DNA of 64,000 nt from Ureibacillus composti (GTDB lineage: Bacteria > Bacillota > Bacilli > Bacillales_A > Planococcaceae): NCBI GenBank assembly GCA_030348875.1, contig JAUCEP010000002.1, positions 1,939,001-2,003,000 on the forward strand, in the 5' to 3' direction. The translations under genes were made by a program, and so were the position numbers. This document shows positions 51,321 to 58,708 of the stretch, piece by piece (the first letter of the stretch is position 1; each line of letters opens with the position of its first letter). The notes under the pieces are model-generated. The model searched no databases. It had not been told where the DNA came from and worked only from the letters and a program-made list of their open reading frames with translations.

Positions 51321-51596
51321 ATGACATACCAAGCAGGGAATACGGTACGATTAACCGCAGAATTTAAGGATTGGGAAGGGGTATCAATTGATCCCGAAAC
51401 TGTAAAATTAATCATTTATGATTATCGATACACAAAATTAAGTGAATTTGAAGTGCCGACAGCAAACCGCATAAATGTTGGTACTTATTTTTATGATCAC
51501 GTATTCGAAACAGGTCTATTTATTTACGAATGGTTAGCAACGATTGACGGTAAACCAAGTTTAGTTAGGAAGCAAATTAGCATTAGTAATGTTTAG
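51321..51596 (+). CDS. Small beta-rich tail protein
   Basis: 91 residues from ATG 51321 (GAGGTGAC upstream). Pattern YQAGNTVRLTAEFKDWEGVS and TGLFIYEWLATIDGKPSLVR fits a single Ig/BppU-like domain. Last gene of the fibre cluster. Confidence 0.6.
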   Translation: MTYQAGNTVRLTAEFKDWEGVSIDPETVKLIIYDYRYTKLSEFEVPTANRINVGTYFYDHVFETGLFIYEWLATIDGKPSLVRKQISISNV

Positions 51597-51622
51597 CCAA
51601 ATAAGGAAGGAGCATAAAAGCG

Positions 51623-51751
51623 ATGATTTCTTTTTTAAAAGAATTAACCTCACTTACACCAGTTGCGCATTTAATTGAGTACTGGTGGGTGTGGTTATTT
51701 TATATCGTAATATTGTTTGTATTGTTATATTTCATTAAGAAAAAGTTTTAA
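51623..51751 (+). CDS. Small membrane protein, possible holin-related
   Basis: 42 residues with one membrane helix (about 22-40, WVWLFYIVILFVLLYFI) and a basic end (KKKF). AAGGAAGGAG upstream. It ends 1 bp before the convergent gene's stop. Could be a holin-like or accessory lysis peptide. Confidence 0.5.
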   Translation: MISFLKELTSLTPVAHLIEYWWVWLFYIVILFVLLYFIKKKF

Positions 51752-51752
51752 T

Positions 51753-52352
51753 CTACTTGATACAAAAATCAATGAATCGTTTCCCGAAATCGGAAAGGTA
51801 CACATACTTTTCAACAGGACTTTGACCAGCATAGGTTGTTGATTGAAAAACGGCTGTTAGCATTCCAAGTGTTTCTAATCTGCTTGTAGCGCCAACCTTC
51901 AAACTTGGTTCTATATGTTTCGTAAATAATTGTATCTGTTCCTCATAGTCACTAAAGCTTAATAAAATTTTAAACTCTAACACTGTTATCGTAGCTAATG
52001 AATCAAGAAGCATTCTCCTTTCATCATAATTACTTTCCAATGTAGGTGTTTGAAGCATTTGAATGAAAAAGTTTTTAAAATACATCCTTTTCTCTTCAGA
52101 GGATTCCTTTTCGATTTGTTCATTAAGACGCTCGATTAAAGCCATTAAACTTTCTTCATCATGTTCGTTTATAGACAATAATGAATGTTCGAGTGCAAGT
52201 TCTTGATAAAATGATTCAATTCTTTTAAATCGTTTTTCTTGTTTAGTTGAAAAATATGCAGTAGCTAAAGAACCACCGATATAAGGTACTAATTGCAATC
52301 CGCTTTGAATAGCGATTTCAGTTTTTTCTTTGGTTGTTAGCTTATCATTCAT
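51753..52352 (-). CDS. Reverse-strand prophage cargo protein, unknown function
   Basis: 199 residues, encoded against the late genes. AAAGGAGGTG lies 5 bp before the ATG. A short hydrophobic stretch (SGLQLVPYIGGSLATAYFS, about 17-35) is followed by an acidic helical body (RIESFYQELALEHSLLSINE). I do not recognise a family with confidence. Its orientation and the adjoining genes (membrane protein, HEPN-like) suggest lysogen-expressed cargo, perhaps defence. Confidence 0.65.
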   Translation of the reverse strand: MNDKLTTKEKTEIAIQSGLQLVPYIGGSLATAYFSTKQEKRFKRIESFYQELALEHSLLSINEHDEESLMALIERLNEQIEKESSEEKRMYFKNFFIQMLQTPTLESNYDERRMLLDSLATITVLEFKILLSFSDYEEQIQLFTKHIEPSLKVGATSRLETLGMLTAVFQSTTYAGQSPVEKYVYLSDFGKRFIDFCIK

Positions 52353-52419
52353 TAAAACACCTCCTTTCAGTTAATTATTATCAGTTTAACAAAATTAACG
52401 GAAGGTAAATACTTCCTTT

Positions 52420-52426
52420 TGTCGAA
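52420..52426 (+). promoter_or_regulatory. 0A-box-like motif, copy 1
   Basis: TGTCGAA, identical to the Spo0A box core, inside a leader of about 36 bp (CTTCCTTTTGTCGAATT ... GATGAAAGG) that recurs before the gene at 53808. Confidence 0.4.
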
Positions 52427-52455
52427 TTAAAGTGATGAAAGGAGAGTAGTATAAA

Positions 52456-53181
52456 GTGTTTAATGATATTTTTGAATATTACTATGTTGTACCTATATTT
52501 TCTTTTTTGTTAATTGCATTGACAGTTGCCATTAATAATTGGGGTATTACACCAATTGAATATAAATTGATGACTAACTTTAAAAAAGTCCAAGTGGTAG
52601 GCTCGACGATACTGATAGAAACCATTGTATTGAGTGTTTTTTGGATTACAGTATCTTTTGCTTTTGGTAGCATAGAAGGAATGTTGAAAGATAATGAACT
52701 AGAGAATAATACAATGAATATCATTATGATAATGTTAGGGATAGTTATTTTATCATTTTGTATGACTATAGCAATTAATTTTTCTAACTTTATAGGTAAG
52801 GAAATTTTAATAATGAAATATTTGTATTATGTTAATCTTCAAGATTCAAAGGAAAAATGGTATTTAGAGAGGAAATCTAGCCAGAATAAAATACTGCTTT
52901 CTAATAATAAAGGGGAGTTCCTTTTTGTTAGTGAATGGGAAAATCTTATTTTTAAAACTGAAACTAAATCTTTAAATAAGATGCAGAAATTTATTTTTTC
53001 TAGTGAACGGAAAACTCATATAATTTCTTTAATTTTAATTGGAGTTATCGTAATTTTGTACATTATAGCTATTAAGGTTGACCTTAATACAATTGGTAAT
53101 TTTATATTGTTATTTGGAAATGTCTTTTTAATAAGTGTGTTTATTTGGTTAGATAAAGCTAGAAGAATAGTTTATGGATAA
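52456..53181 (+). CDS. Multi-pass membrane protein in cargo cluster
   Basis: 241 residues from GTG with AAAGGAGAG upstream. Five hydrophobic segments, about 11-31, 50-72, 88-112, 186-206 and 212-231, with a cytoplasmic loop between the third and fourth (about 115-185). A leader containing a Spo0A-like box (52420-52426) precedes it and is shared with the gene at 53808. No family recognised. Confidence 0.6.
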   Translation: MFNDIFEYYYVVPIFSFLLIALTVAINNWGITPIEYKLMTNFKKVQVVGSTILIETIVLSVFWITVSFAFGSIEGMLKDNELENNTMNIIMIMLGIVILSFCMTIAINFSNFIGKEILIMKYLYYVNLQDSKEKWYLERKSSQNKILLSNNKGEFLFVSEWENLIFKTETKSLNKMQKFIFSSERKTHIISLILIGVIVILYIIAIKVDLNTIGNFILLFGNVFLISVFIWLDKARRIVYG

Positions 53182-53187
53182 ATGTAG

Positions 53188-53216
53188 CCTTCCACAATCT
53201 GTGGAGGGTATTTTTC
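53188..53216 (+). terminator. Terminator after membrane protein gene
   Basis: CCTTCCAC/GTGGAGGG stem with AATCT loop, followed by TATTTTTCTTG. Confidence 0.8.
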
Positions 53217-53329
53217 TTGTCAATATAAGATGGCAGAAATTGTATCTAAAGTAATATACTAAACTTTATTATTAATTCACCGATATACCTAAATATAATA
53301 TTTTAGAGTAGAAGAAGGAGGGTATATCG

Positions 53330-53701
53330 TTGGATATAAATGAAATAATTGCTTTAATAAACAAATCTGTCGATCAATTAGACTTTACTTCAGCAAGAAA
53401 ATATATCGAAGAAAATTTTGAATTAGTTAATCAAAATCGAGTGCATTTAAAAAGTAACGCAAGAGAAATCCTTAAATTTCTTAACGATAAGTTGGAATCC
53501 GGAGAAAAGCCATTAACGAAAACTGAAATAGTTGCACTTAATGCAATTAACATTTATGCGACTAGATTTGATTTGAGAGGATTAAAACTTAATCTTAGAG
53601 GAAAAGAGCAATTGCTTTTAAAGAAAGAAGCACTTAATTATTTAAATTCTGACGCAAAGATTCTGTTGGAAAGCATGGGTTCTATAAAAAAGATAAGTTA
53701 A
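53330..53701 (+). CDS. Conserved prophage protein of unknown function
   Basis: 123 residues from TTG with GAAGGAGGG upstream. Helical (IIALINKSVDQLDFTSARKY, LTKTEIVALNAINIYATRFD) and ends with LNYLNSDAKILLESMGSI-like segment. Similar small proteins occur in Bacillus prophages without known function. It stands alone between terminators or spaces. Confidence 0.6.
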   Translation: MDINEIIALINKSVDQLDFTSARKYIEENFELVNQNRVHLKSNAREILKFLNDKLESGEKPLTKTEIVALNAINIYATRFDLRGLKLNLRGKEQLLLKKEALNYLNSDAKILLESMGSIKKIS

Positions 53702-53773
53702 CAATAGTCCCACATTTGAGTAACTATGTAAATATTAGATAGCAAAATCTTATTAAAGGTGTTCCTTCCTTTT

Positions 53774-53780
53774 TGTCGAA
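53774..53780 (+). promoter_or_regulatory. 0A-box-like motif, copy 2
   Basis: TGTCGAA in a leader nearly identical to that before 52456 (CCTTCCTTTTTGTCGAATTG ... GATGAAAGGGAGA). It lies 28 bp before the HEPN-type gene start. Confidence 0.4.
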
Positions 53781-53807
53781 TTGAGTAGATGAAAGGGAGA
53801 TTGGTTA

Positions 53808-54293
53808 ATGGAAAAAAATAATGAAGTTTTTATAAATGATATGAGTTATCGAAACGATAAAATGTATTTAATATTAAGAGGCCATCTTTATATTGAATTA
53901 GAATTGAACACTTTGCTTGATAACTGTCTTCCTCATCCAGAAGAATTAGAATTGAATAAAATGACTTTCTATAACAAAGTGAAATTGGCCAAAGCACTAA
54001 ATCTTATAGACGATTTAACCAAAAATGTTCTTCTACAATTTAATGAAATTAGAAACAATTATGCCCACAATTTAAATTATCAGCTAGGTTATAAAGCTGT
54101 AAGAGATTTAAAAATTAATTTATCTAAAATTACAGGATTTGAAATTTACAAGGAAAAGTTTGTGATTGAAGATAAAGAAGGCTTAGCTGTAGATTTAAAA
54201 GCGTGTATAGTTGGAGCAAGAGTACTTTTGAAACACAAATCAATAACCGTAAACAAAATGGTACCCAAATATTCAAAATTGAAAGAGACATGA
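53808..54293 (+). CDS. HEPN-type protein (R-x4-H motif), candidate RNase effector
   Basis: 161 residues, almost all helical. The motif EIRNNYAHNL (Arg82, His87) is the R-x4-H signature of HEPN domains, which form RNase active sites in toxins and abortive-infection proteins; some HEPN proteins with R-N-x-x-x-H are catalytic. An acidic helix (LYIELELNTLLDNC) precedes it as in DUF4145-like members. GGGAGA upstream. No antitoxin (MNT) gene is adjacent. Defence or regulatory role is inferred. Confidence 0.65.
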   Translation: MEKNNEVFINDMSYRNDKMYLILRGHLYIELELNTLLDNCLPHPEELELNKMTFYNKVKLAKALNLIDDLTKNVLLQFNEIRNNYAHNLNYQLGYKAVRDLKINLSKITGFEIYKEKFVIEDKEGLAVDLKACIVGARVLLKHKSITVNKMVPKYSKLKET

Positions 54294-54318
54294 GCACTCT
54301 CACTCGAGGGTGCTTTTA
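54293..54318 (+). terminator. Terminator after HEPN-type gene
   Basis: AGCACTCT/AGGGTGCT stem with CACTCG loop and TTTATT tail. The stem begins at the last base of the stop codon. Confidence 0.75.
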
Positions 54319-54322
54319 TTAT

Positions 54323-54354
54323 TTAAAAAAACAGAGCAAACATCGGCTCTGTTT
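54323..54354 (-). terminator. Reverse-strand terminator of small gene
   Basis: On the reverse strand AAACAGAGC/GCTCTGTTT with a loop of about 7 nt, then TTTTA. Confidence 0.75.
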
Positions 54355-54565
54355 AACTATAATAATTATTCATTCTAACTATATTATCGTAAAAATGTGT
54401 AACAATTTCTTCGAACGTAAAACGAGTGTCATTTAAAGCATAAGTAATTAAATTTTCAGACCCATCATCTCGTGGCAGCCGACTACTGCTAAAAACAGGT
54501 TTTACATTACTATTTTGAATAAAGGCTTTAGCTAATTCTAATGCCATCTTATATTCCGGATTCAA
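54353..54565 (-). CDS. Small reverse-strand prophage protein
   Basis: 70 residues from TTG with a strong AGGAGGGG 8 bp upstream. Begins MNPEYKMALELAKAFIQNSN and ends FTFEEIVTHFYDNIVRMNNY; the middle SSRLPRDDGSENLITYALND is acidic. A terminator directly follows it on the same strand, which supports a real gene. No family known to me. Confidence 0.6.
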   Translation of the reverse strand: MNPEYKMALELAKAFIQNSNVKPVFSSSRLPRDDGSENLITYALNDTRFTFEEIVTHFYDNIVRMNNYYS

Positions 54566-54703
54566 TATTAATTCCCCTCCTATCCTAATACAAGTTATTT
54601 TGGAGATGTTAATTTTATTCTTTCAAAATCATGACTGATTAATTAAAGAAATGCACTGTGCCGAGCAGTGCTATTTTTTATGCGCAAAAGGAGCGATAAC
54701 TAA

Positions 54704-55120
54704 ATGAAAACAGATACTTTGTGGACGTCATTAGTTGGAGGTTTAACAGCTTCAATTACCTATCTGATTGGTGGTGTTGACGAATTGGCAATTGCACTTG
54801 GTATTTTAATGTTCATTGATTATATCTTAGGACTTTCAGTTGCTTGTACCGTCAATAAAAATGTGGAGTCTCGAAAGATGTTTAAAGGGCTTCTCAAAAA
54901 AATGGCCATGTTGTTTATGGTTATTGTGGCTGTGCAAATGGATAATGCCACAAATAGTGGAGACTTTATGAGAAATGCTATGATCTTGTTCTTAATAGGT
55001 ATGGAAGGGATTAGTTTCATCGAAAATTTAGGGCATTTAGGAATTAAGGTGCCATCGTTCATTAAAGATGCATTCACTCAATTGCAGAATGAAAATGATA
55101 AAAAGAGTGGTGATAAGTAA
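54704..55120 (+). CDS. Phage holin (holin_4 / TcdE-BhlA-like family)
   Basis: 138 residues. Hydrophobic segments at about 10-27, 29-50 and 65-85 plus one near 95-113; typical LWTSLVGGLTASITYLIGG and ILMFIDYILGLSVACTV segments of the toxin-secretion/phage-lysis holin family. It opens the membrane for amidase at lysis. AAAGGAGCG upstream; overlaps the amidase by 1 bp. Confidence 0.9.
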   Translation: MKTDTLWTSLVGGLTASITYLIGGVDELAIALGILMFIDYILGLSVACTVNKNVESRKMFKGLLKKMAMLFMVIVAVQMDNATNSGDFMRNAMILFLIGMEGISFIENLGHLGIKVPSFIKDAFTQLQNENDKKSGDK

Positions 55121-55875
55121 TGGAACCGATAGAAATCGAACTTCACCCAGGACATTGGGAAAATGAAGGCAGCGGGGCAAATGGTATTCTTAAAGAAGTA
55201 GTAGAATCCCGAAAGGTAACTAAACGTGTTTATGAAATATTAAAGGCTTCAAAGGTTCCGACAACTTATTTCGAAGATAATACATCCACAGACCAAACTC
55301 AGAACTTAAATACGCTTATTAAGGAGCATAACAAGGACCGAAACGGCTTAGTAGTGTCAATTCACTTTAATGCATCAGGCGGAACAAGAGATAACGGCAT
55401 TGGAACTGAGGTTCTATACTATGATCAAAAAGAATTAGCAGAGAATGTAGCGAAAGCCATTTCGAATGTAAGCGGGTTGAAAAATCGAGGAGCTAAACAA
55501 CATAAAAATTTAGCTGTATTAGCTCAAACTTATGAACCAGCCATACTAATTGAAGTTTGCTTTGTTAACGACAGTACAGACGTTGCGCTTTATCGTCGAG
55601 ATTTCGAAAAAATCTGTTACGCAATTGCAAAAGAACTAGCTTCATATTGTGGAAGAAATATTGAGGAAGGTGAAGAAAAATTGAACTTTACTAGTCCTAC
55701 ATTGAAGAAAATGTATGAAGAAAGAATAGCGTCACCTGGTACTGCAAAACTAGTTGATGATGCAGCTGTGGAAGTACTGGGGTACAAATCGAAGTTGATT
55801 AACGGACGGTTATCTGATGGTGATTTAGTTGCTACAGCAATTGAATTAGCAGTACATTTTGCAAAGAAGTGTTAA
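55120..55875 (+). CDS. N-acetylmuramoyl-L-alanine amidase (endolysin)
   Basis: 251 residues. Amidase_3 domain at 1-180 with zinc ligands in IELHPGHWEN (His), EVVESRK (Glu) and SIHFNAS (His), and catalytic Glu in ILIEVCFV. A C-terminal wall-binding module (about 190-251, FTSPTLKKMYEERIASPGTA) is not a known SH3 or LysM type. It cleaves the peptide stem from MurNAc. Overlaps holin stop (TAATGG). Confidence 0.93.
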   Translation: MEPIEIELHPGHWENEGSGANGILKEVVESRKVTKRVYEILKASKVPTTYFEDNTSTDQTQNLNTLIKEHNKDRNGLVVSIHFNASGGTRDNGIGTEVLYYDQKELAENVAKAISNVSGLKNRGAKQHKNLAVLAQTYEPAILIEVCFVNDSTDVALYRRDFEKICYAIAKELASYCGRNIEEGEEKLNFTSPTLKKMYEERIASPGTAKLVDDAAVEVLGYKSKLINGRLSDGDLVATAIELAVHFAKKC

Positions 55876-55964
55876 GTTTATGTAAATCGTCTTGAAATTT
55901 CATACATTATTTGTAAAATGTTAATTAGATACGCATGGCATAAACGTATTGTGAACTAAATGAG

Positions 55965-56004
55965 GAAGACCGCATTTCACTTAATTGTGAGTGCGGTCTT
56001 TTTA
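55965..56004 (+). terminator. Terminator of the lysis module
   Basis: AAGACCGCA..TCAC/GTGA..TGCGGTCTT stem with loop TTAATT, followed by TTTAT. Ends the late operon. Confidence 0.88.
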
Positions 56005-56257
56005 TATTTCAGCTGCAGCTATAAAATTCTCAGCAAAACCGTTTAAATAAGGAAAAATTGGTTTCCAATTTAACACGCAATCATTAACTAACATTGTGAA
56101 TAGCAATTCTATTTTACTCATACCAGGTTTAAAGTCGTTCCTTTAATAAAAGAGTTCGTTGCGGAAGAGTAACAAAATATGGTTTGGCGACCATCGTATA
56201 ATCTTCATTTGCTAAAATACTCCTTCTATATGCTCCCAAAGATATACTTTCATAAAT
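56002..56257 (-). pseudogene. Frameshifted reverse-strand gene remnant
   Basis: Two reverse-strand frames read as one protein if one base in CTTT at 56130 region is removed: first part TTG 56239-TAA 56129 (LGAYRRSILANEDYTMVAKP ... LLLKERL), second part through ATG 56121-TAA 56002 (KPGMSKIELLFTMLVNDCVL ... FIAAAEI). Neither part has a good ribosome site. Family unknown. The fill of this 340-bp space is otherwise AT-rich. Confidence 0.4.
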
Positions 56258-56347
56258 TCATCCTATTCTATTTTAATGTTTAAATTTACTAATATTTCCT
56301 ATATAATGTAAATTGTTTTATATTAAATCTATTATGGGGGATTATTA

Positions 56348-57472
56348 ATGAGAAAAATTTTATCTCTTTTATTGGCAATTATTTTAACAGTTTCGTTAGT
56401 GCCAAGCCAAACAACTCAGGCTAAAGAAATATTTAAAGATGTGCCAACAACTCACTATTATTATGATGAGATTATGTATTTACTAGAAAATGATGTAATC
56501 GTCGAATCTAGTTTGTATGGTCTGAATGATATAGTTACTCGTGAAGAAGTTGCGGTCATGGTAGCAAAAGCTGTAGGTTTAGATGGTACACCAAGAGCTA
56601 CTAAATTTAGCGATGTCCCAAAGTCTAATCCAAATAGCGGATATATTCAGAGTGCGGCTGACGAGGGGATTCTTGGTGGCTATCCAGATGGTACATTTAA
56701 ACCGAAAACAAAAGTAACTCGTGGTCAAATGGCTGTATTTATCGCTAATGCATTTGATTTACCAAGCGGTGATAAAGTATTTAAGGATGTTAAACCGGGA
56801 CAAACTGGATACGACCAAATTAAAAAACTAGTTTCAGCTGGTATTACGTCTGGTTATGCTGATAGAACATTTAAACCGAATAATAATTTAAGTCGTTCTC
56901 ACATTTCATTATTCTTAGTAAAGGCAATGGAATATGAGCGTGGTCTTTCACACGAAGCAGTTTTAGAGTTTCCTGCCGAACGCTATCCACAGACAGCAGC
57001 TCACATTTTGAAAGCTATCGAAAATGGTGAATCTCCTGTCTGTACAATTGATAGAGCTGGTGCGGATGAAAATAGAGAGCAATCATTAAAAGGTATACCT
57101 ACAAAAGATGGTTATGATCGTGACGAGTGGCCGATGGCAATGTGTGAAGAAGGTGGAGAAGGCGCTGACGTTGCATATGTAGAATCAAGTGACAACCGTG
57201 GCGCAGGAGCTTGGGTTGGTAATCAACTAGAAGATTATCAAAATGGTACAAGAGTGTTAATTAAGGTTGTAGGTACGGTTACAGTACAACCAACACCAGT
57301 TGAGCCAACACCACAACCAGAGCCGATAGAACCTGAACCACAAGAACCTGAGAAAACCTATAAAAATTGTACGGAACTTCGTGAAGATTATCCAAATGGT
57401 GTTTCTATAGGTCATCCAGCTTACGACAAAAAACATGATCGTGATGGCGACGGAAAGGCTTGCGAAAAATAA
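56348..57472 (+). CDS. Secreted SLH-NucB-Excalibur nuclease
   Basis: 374 residues. Signal peptide 1-25 ([20 protein letters not shown]); three SLH modules (about 28-80, 85-135, 143-195: [40 protein letters not shown]); a NucA/NucB-like DNase domain (about 215-315: [55 protein letters not shown]); a Pro/Glu linker; and an Excalibur Ca-binding end ([16 protein letters not shown]). SLH would hold it on secondary wall polymer. Own promoter (TATAAT near 56301) and position behind the lysis genes make it cargo. Extracellular DNA cleavage is inferred. Confidence 0.85.
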   Translation: MRKILSLLLAIILTVSLVPSQTTQAKEIFKDVPTTHYYYDEIMYLLENDVIVESSLYGLNDIVTREEVAVMVAKAVGLDGTPRATKFSDVPKSNPNSGYIQSAADEGILGGYPDGTFKPKTKVTRGQMAVFIANAFDLPSGDKVFKDVKPGQTGYDQIKKLVSAGITSGYADRTFKPNNNLSRSHISLFLVKAMEYERGLSHEAVLEFPAERYPQTAAHILKAIENGESPVCTIDRAGADENREQSLKGIPTKDGYDRDEWPMAMCEEGGEGADVAYVESSDNRGAGAWVGNQLEDYQNGTRVLIKVVGTVTVQPTPVEPTPQPEPIEPEPQEPEKTYKNCTELREDYPNGVSIGHPAYDKKHDRDGDGKACEK

Positions 57473-57480
57473 TGTTAACA

Positions 57481-57509
57481 GACTATCTCTCCTGAGGTAG
57501 TTCTTTTTT
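57481..57509 (+). terminator. Terminator after nuclease gene
   Basis: GACTATCTC/GAGGTAGTT stem (two G-T pairs) with TCCT loop and a CTTTTTTATTTT tail. Confidence 0.7.
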
Positions 57510-57534
57510 ATTTTAATTAGTTGAAAAAATGGAT

Positions 57535-57569
57535 AAACCGGGCACTCATGGATTGTGGACCCGGTTTTG
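57535..57569. terminator. Second hairpin before SOS operon
   Basis: AAACCGGG/CCCGGTTT stem with a 17-nt loop, followed by TGTTCTT. It insulates the SOS-type operon from upstream transcription or ends a lost reverse gene. Confidence 0.5.
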
Positions 57570-57641
57570 TTCTTAATCTTCCATTTCCTCTAGAATTTCA
57601 TCCAACCCGTTTTTGATACCATGCTGATAATTGCTAAAAAG

Positions 57642-57659
57642 GAACGTTTGTTCTATAAT
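57642..57659 (+). promoter_or_regulatory. LexA (SOS) box joined to TATAAT promoter
   Basis: GAACGTTTGTTC (57642-57653) has the same 12 bases as the box before the ImmA gene and is directly followed by TATAAT (57654-57659). LexA bound here would cover the -35/-10 interval of the two-gene operon downstream. Confidence 0.7.
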
Positions 57660-57679
57660 TTGAAGAGAAGAGGTGAATT

Positions 57680-57907
57680 GTGGTGAAAGGGCGTTTATTA
57701 AAAGCAATGCAGCGTAAACAATTTGTAGACTTAATGTACATTTCTAAATCAGGCGAAATAACTAAAAGACGTGTGAAGGTTATTAATGTTACAAATGAAT
57801 CGTTTCATGCTTACTGTTTTACAAAGAATGCAAACCGTACTTTTCTAATTGAAAATGTTCTTTCAATGCTACCAGTTATTCGTAAAGAAAGTGCCGTGAT
57901 TTCATGA
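57680..57907 (+). CDS. YolD/WYL-like small beta-barrel protein, SOS-controlled
   Basis: 75 residues. Strands VDLMYISKSGEITKRRVKVI and SFHAYCFTKNANRTFLIENV resemble the C-terminal half of YolD-family proteins and WYL-type barrels. AGAGGTGAAT upstream of the GTG/ATG start. YolD proteins accompany Y-family polymerases in SOS operons; here no polymerase is present. Promoter carries a LexA box. Overlaps the next gene by 4 bp. Confidence 0.65.
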   Translation: MVKGRLLKAMQRKQFVDLMYISKSGEITKRRVKVINVTNESFHAYCFTKNANRTFLIENVLSMLPVIRKESAVIS

Positions 57908-58263
57908 CAAATATAGAATTATTTCATAGACAAATCATTTTAGATTTAACAATCAGAACTCTGGAACGTGATCGAAAGCATATAGATGATTTAAAAATGC
58001 AACGGGCAATGTCAATTTGGATTGAAGAACAAATTAAAGTGCTACACAAAGAATTAAAAGCTGTAAAGTCAGAACTGTATAAAAATGGAGCGAAATTGCA
58101 ATCAGAAAAACGTATTGATAATCTGATTACAGAATACTCTTTATTAGAACGCGGCCAATTGCAGACGAGGAGATATATGAATATCGCCTTGAAAAATTGG
58201 GTTGAGGAAGAAACAAAGCGGTTATTAGGCTTATCGTATAATAAAATTAATGATTTAAAGTAA
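57904..58263 (+). CDS. Coiled-coil protein, second gene of SOS operon
   Basis: 119 residues, helical, Lys/Glu-rich (LTIRTLERDRKHIDDLKMQR, EEQIKVLHKELKAVKSELYK). Start overlaps the previous stop (ATGA). No family recognised. With the YolD-like gene it forms the last phage operon before attR. Confidence 0.65.
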   Translation: MTNIELFHRQIILDLTIRTLERDRKHIDDLKMQRAMSIWIEEQIKVLHKELKAVKSELYKNGAKLQSEKRIDNLITEYSLLERGQLQTRRYMNIALKNWVEEETKRLLGLSYNKINDLK

Positions 58264-58295
58264 AAAGTCACTCGAGTTTGAGTGACTTTCTTCAT
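58264..58295 (+). terminator. Terminator of right-end SOS operon
   Basis: Perfect AAAGTCACTC/GAGTGACTTT stem with GAGTTT loop, then TTCATT. Confidence 0.8.
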
Positions 58296-58317
58296 TATTA
58301 TAAAGATAATAAAATAC

Positions 58318-58372
58318 ACCTGCCCGTACATTTTCTTTTGTACCTCATTAGTACCCCAAATGTACCCCGATT
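58318..58372. repeat. Right-end repeats: inverted 11-mer and arm-type sites
   Basis: CACCTGCCCGT (58318-58328) is the inverted copy of the 13-bp repeat near 19512 and 24061. TGTACCTC (58339), AGTACCCCAAAT (58350) and TGTACCCCGATT (58361) match the TGTACCCCAAAT repeats near attL. Together they look like the attP right arm. Confidence 0.55.
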
Positions 58373-58488
58373 AATAAAACTAGAATAAGTTTTAATGGAA
58401 AGTTTACAATGATGATTGTTTTAAAAATACTGATTACACCAACTTCTAACCTACATTATAAGTCTAGAATAAATAAGATATACAATGA

Positions 58489-58505
58489 TTGGTTACCATA
58501 GAAAG
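58489..58505 (+). repeat. attR core (17-bp direct repeat)
   Basis: TTGGTTACCATAGAAAG, identical to 18219-18235. Chromosomal sequence begins right after it with the displaced terminator of the small RNA gene. Confidence 0.88.
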
Positions 58506-58535
58506 ACAGCTCCTATTTAATAAGGGCTGTTTTTT
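58506..58535 (+). terminator. Displaced terminator of the small RNA gene
   Basis: ACAGCTCCT/AAGGGCTGT stem with ATTTAAT loop (one T-G pair), followed by TTTTTTC. In the uninterrupted chromosome it would directly follow the RNA at 18118-18235. Confidence 0.7.
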
Positions 58536-58645
58536 CATTTATATTAAAAAAGCTCCGTTACTATATTTATTTATGTTAATTAGTGTTGGTCTGAGAATTT
58601 ATTTGTAAGCTAATAAAATTAACATTTAGCAATTAAGGAAGCATT

Positions 58646-58697
58646 AAAAAAAGAGTGAGAATCAAGTCTTTATTGACTTGGACCTCACTCTTTTTTA
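58646..58697 (-). terminator. Terminator after SEC-C gene
   Basis: On the reverse strand AAAAAAGAGTGAG pairs with CTCACTCTTTTTT with an inner AAGTC/GACTT stem. Begins about 12 bp after the SEC-C stop. Confidence 0.85.
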
Positions 58698-58708
58698 TTG
58701 GTTTTAAA

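Larger units (their letters stand above)
18219..58505 (+). mobile_element. Complete temperate siphovirus prophage (about 40 kb)
   Basis: The boundaries are the two 17-bp core repeats. The leftward block holds integrase, ImmA peptidase, cargo genes and Xre repressor; the rightward block runs from Cro-like protein through replication, packaging, HK97-type head, long non-contractile tail with tape measure, fibres, holin and amidase. All modules needed for a lytic cycle look intact, so it may be inducible. An IS1182-family insertion lies in the early region and may have altered fitness. Confidence 0.92.

Noticed and set aside
57571-57680. Reverse-strand peptide ending GLDEILEEMED before the SOS operon
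   Set aside because: Open but without start, ribosome site or recognisable family; it overlaps the promoter and LexA box of the forward operon.
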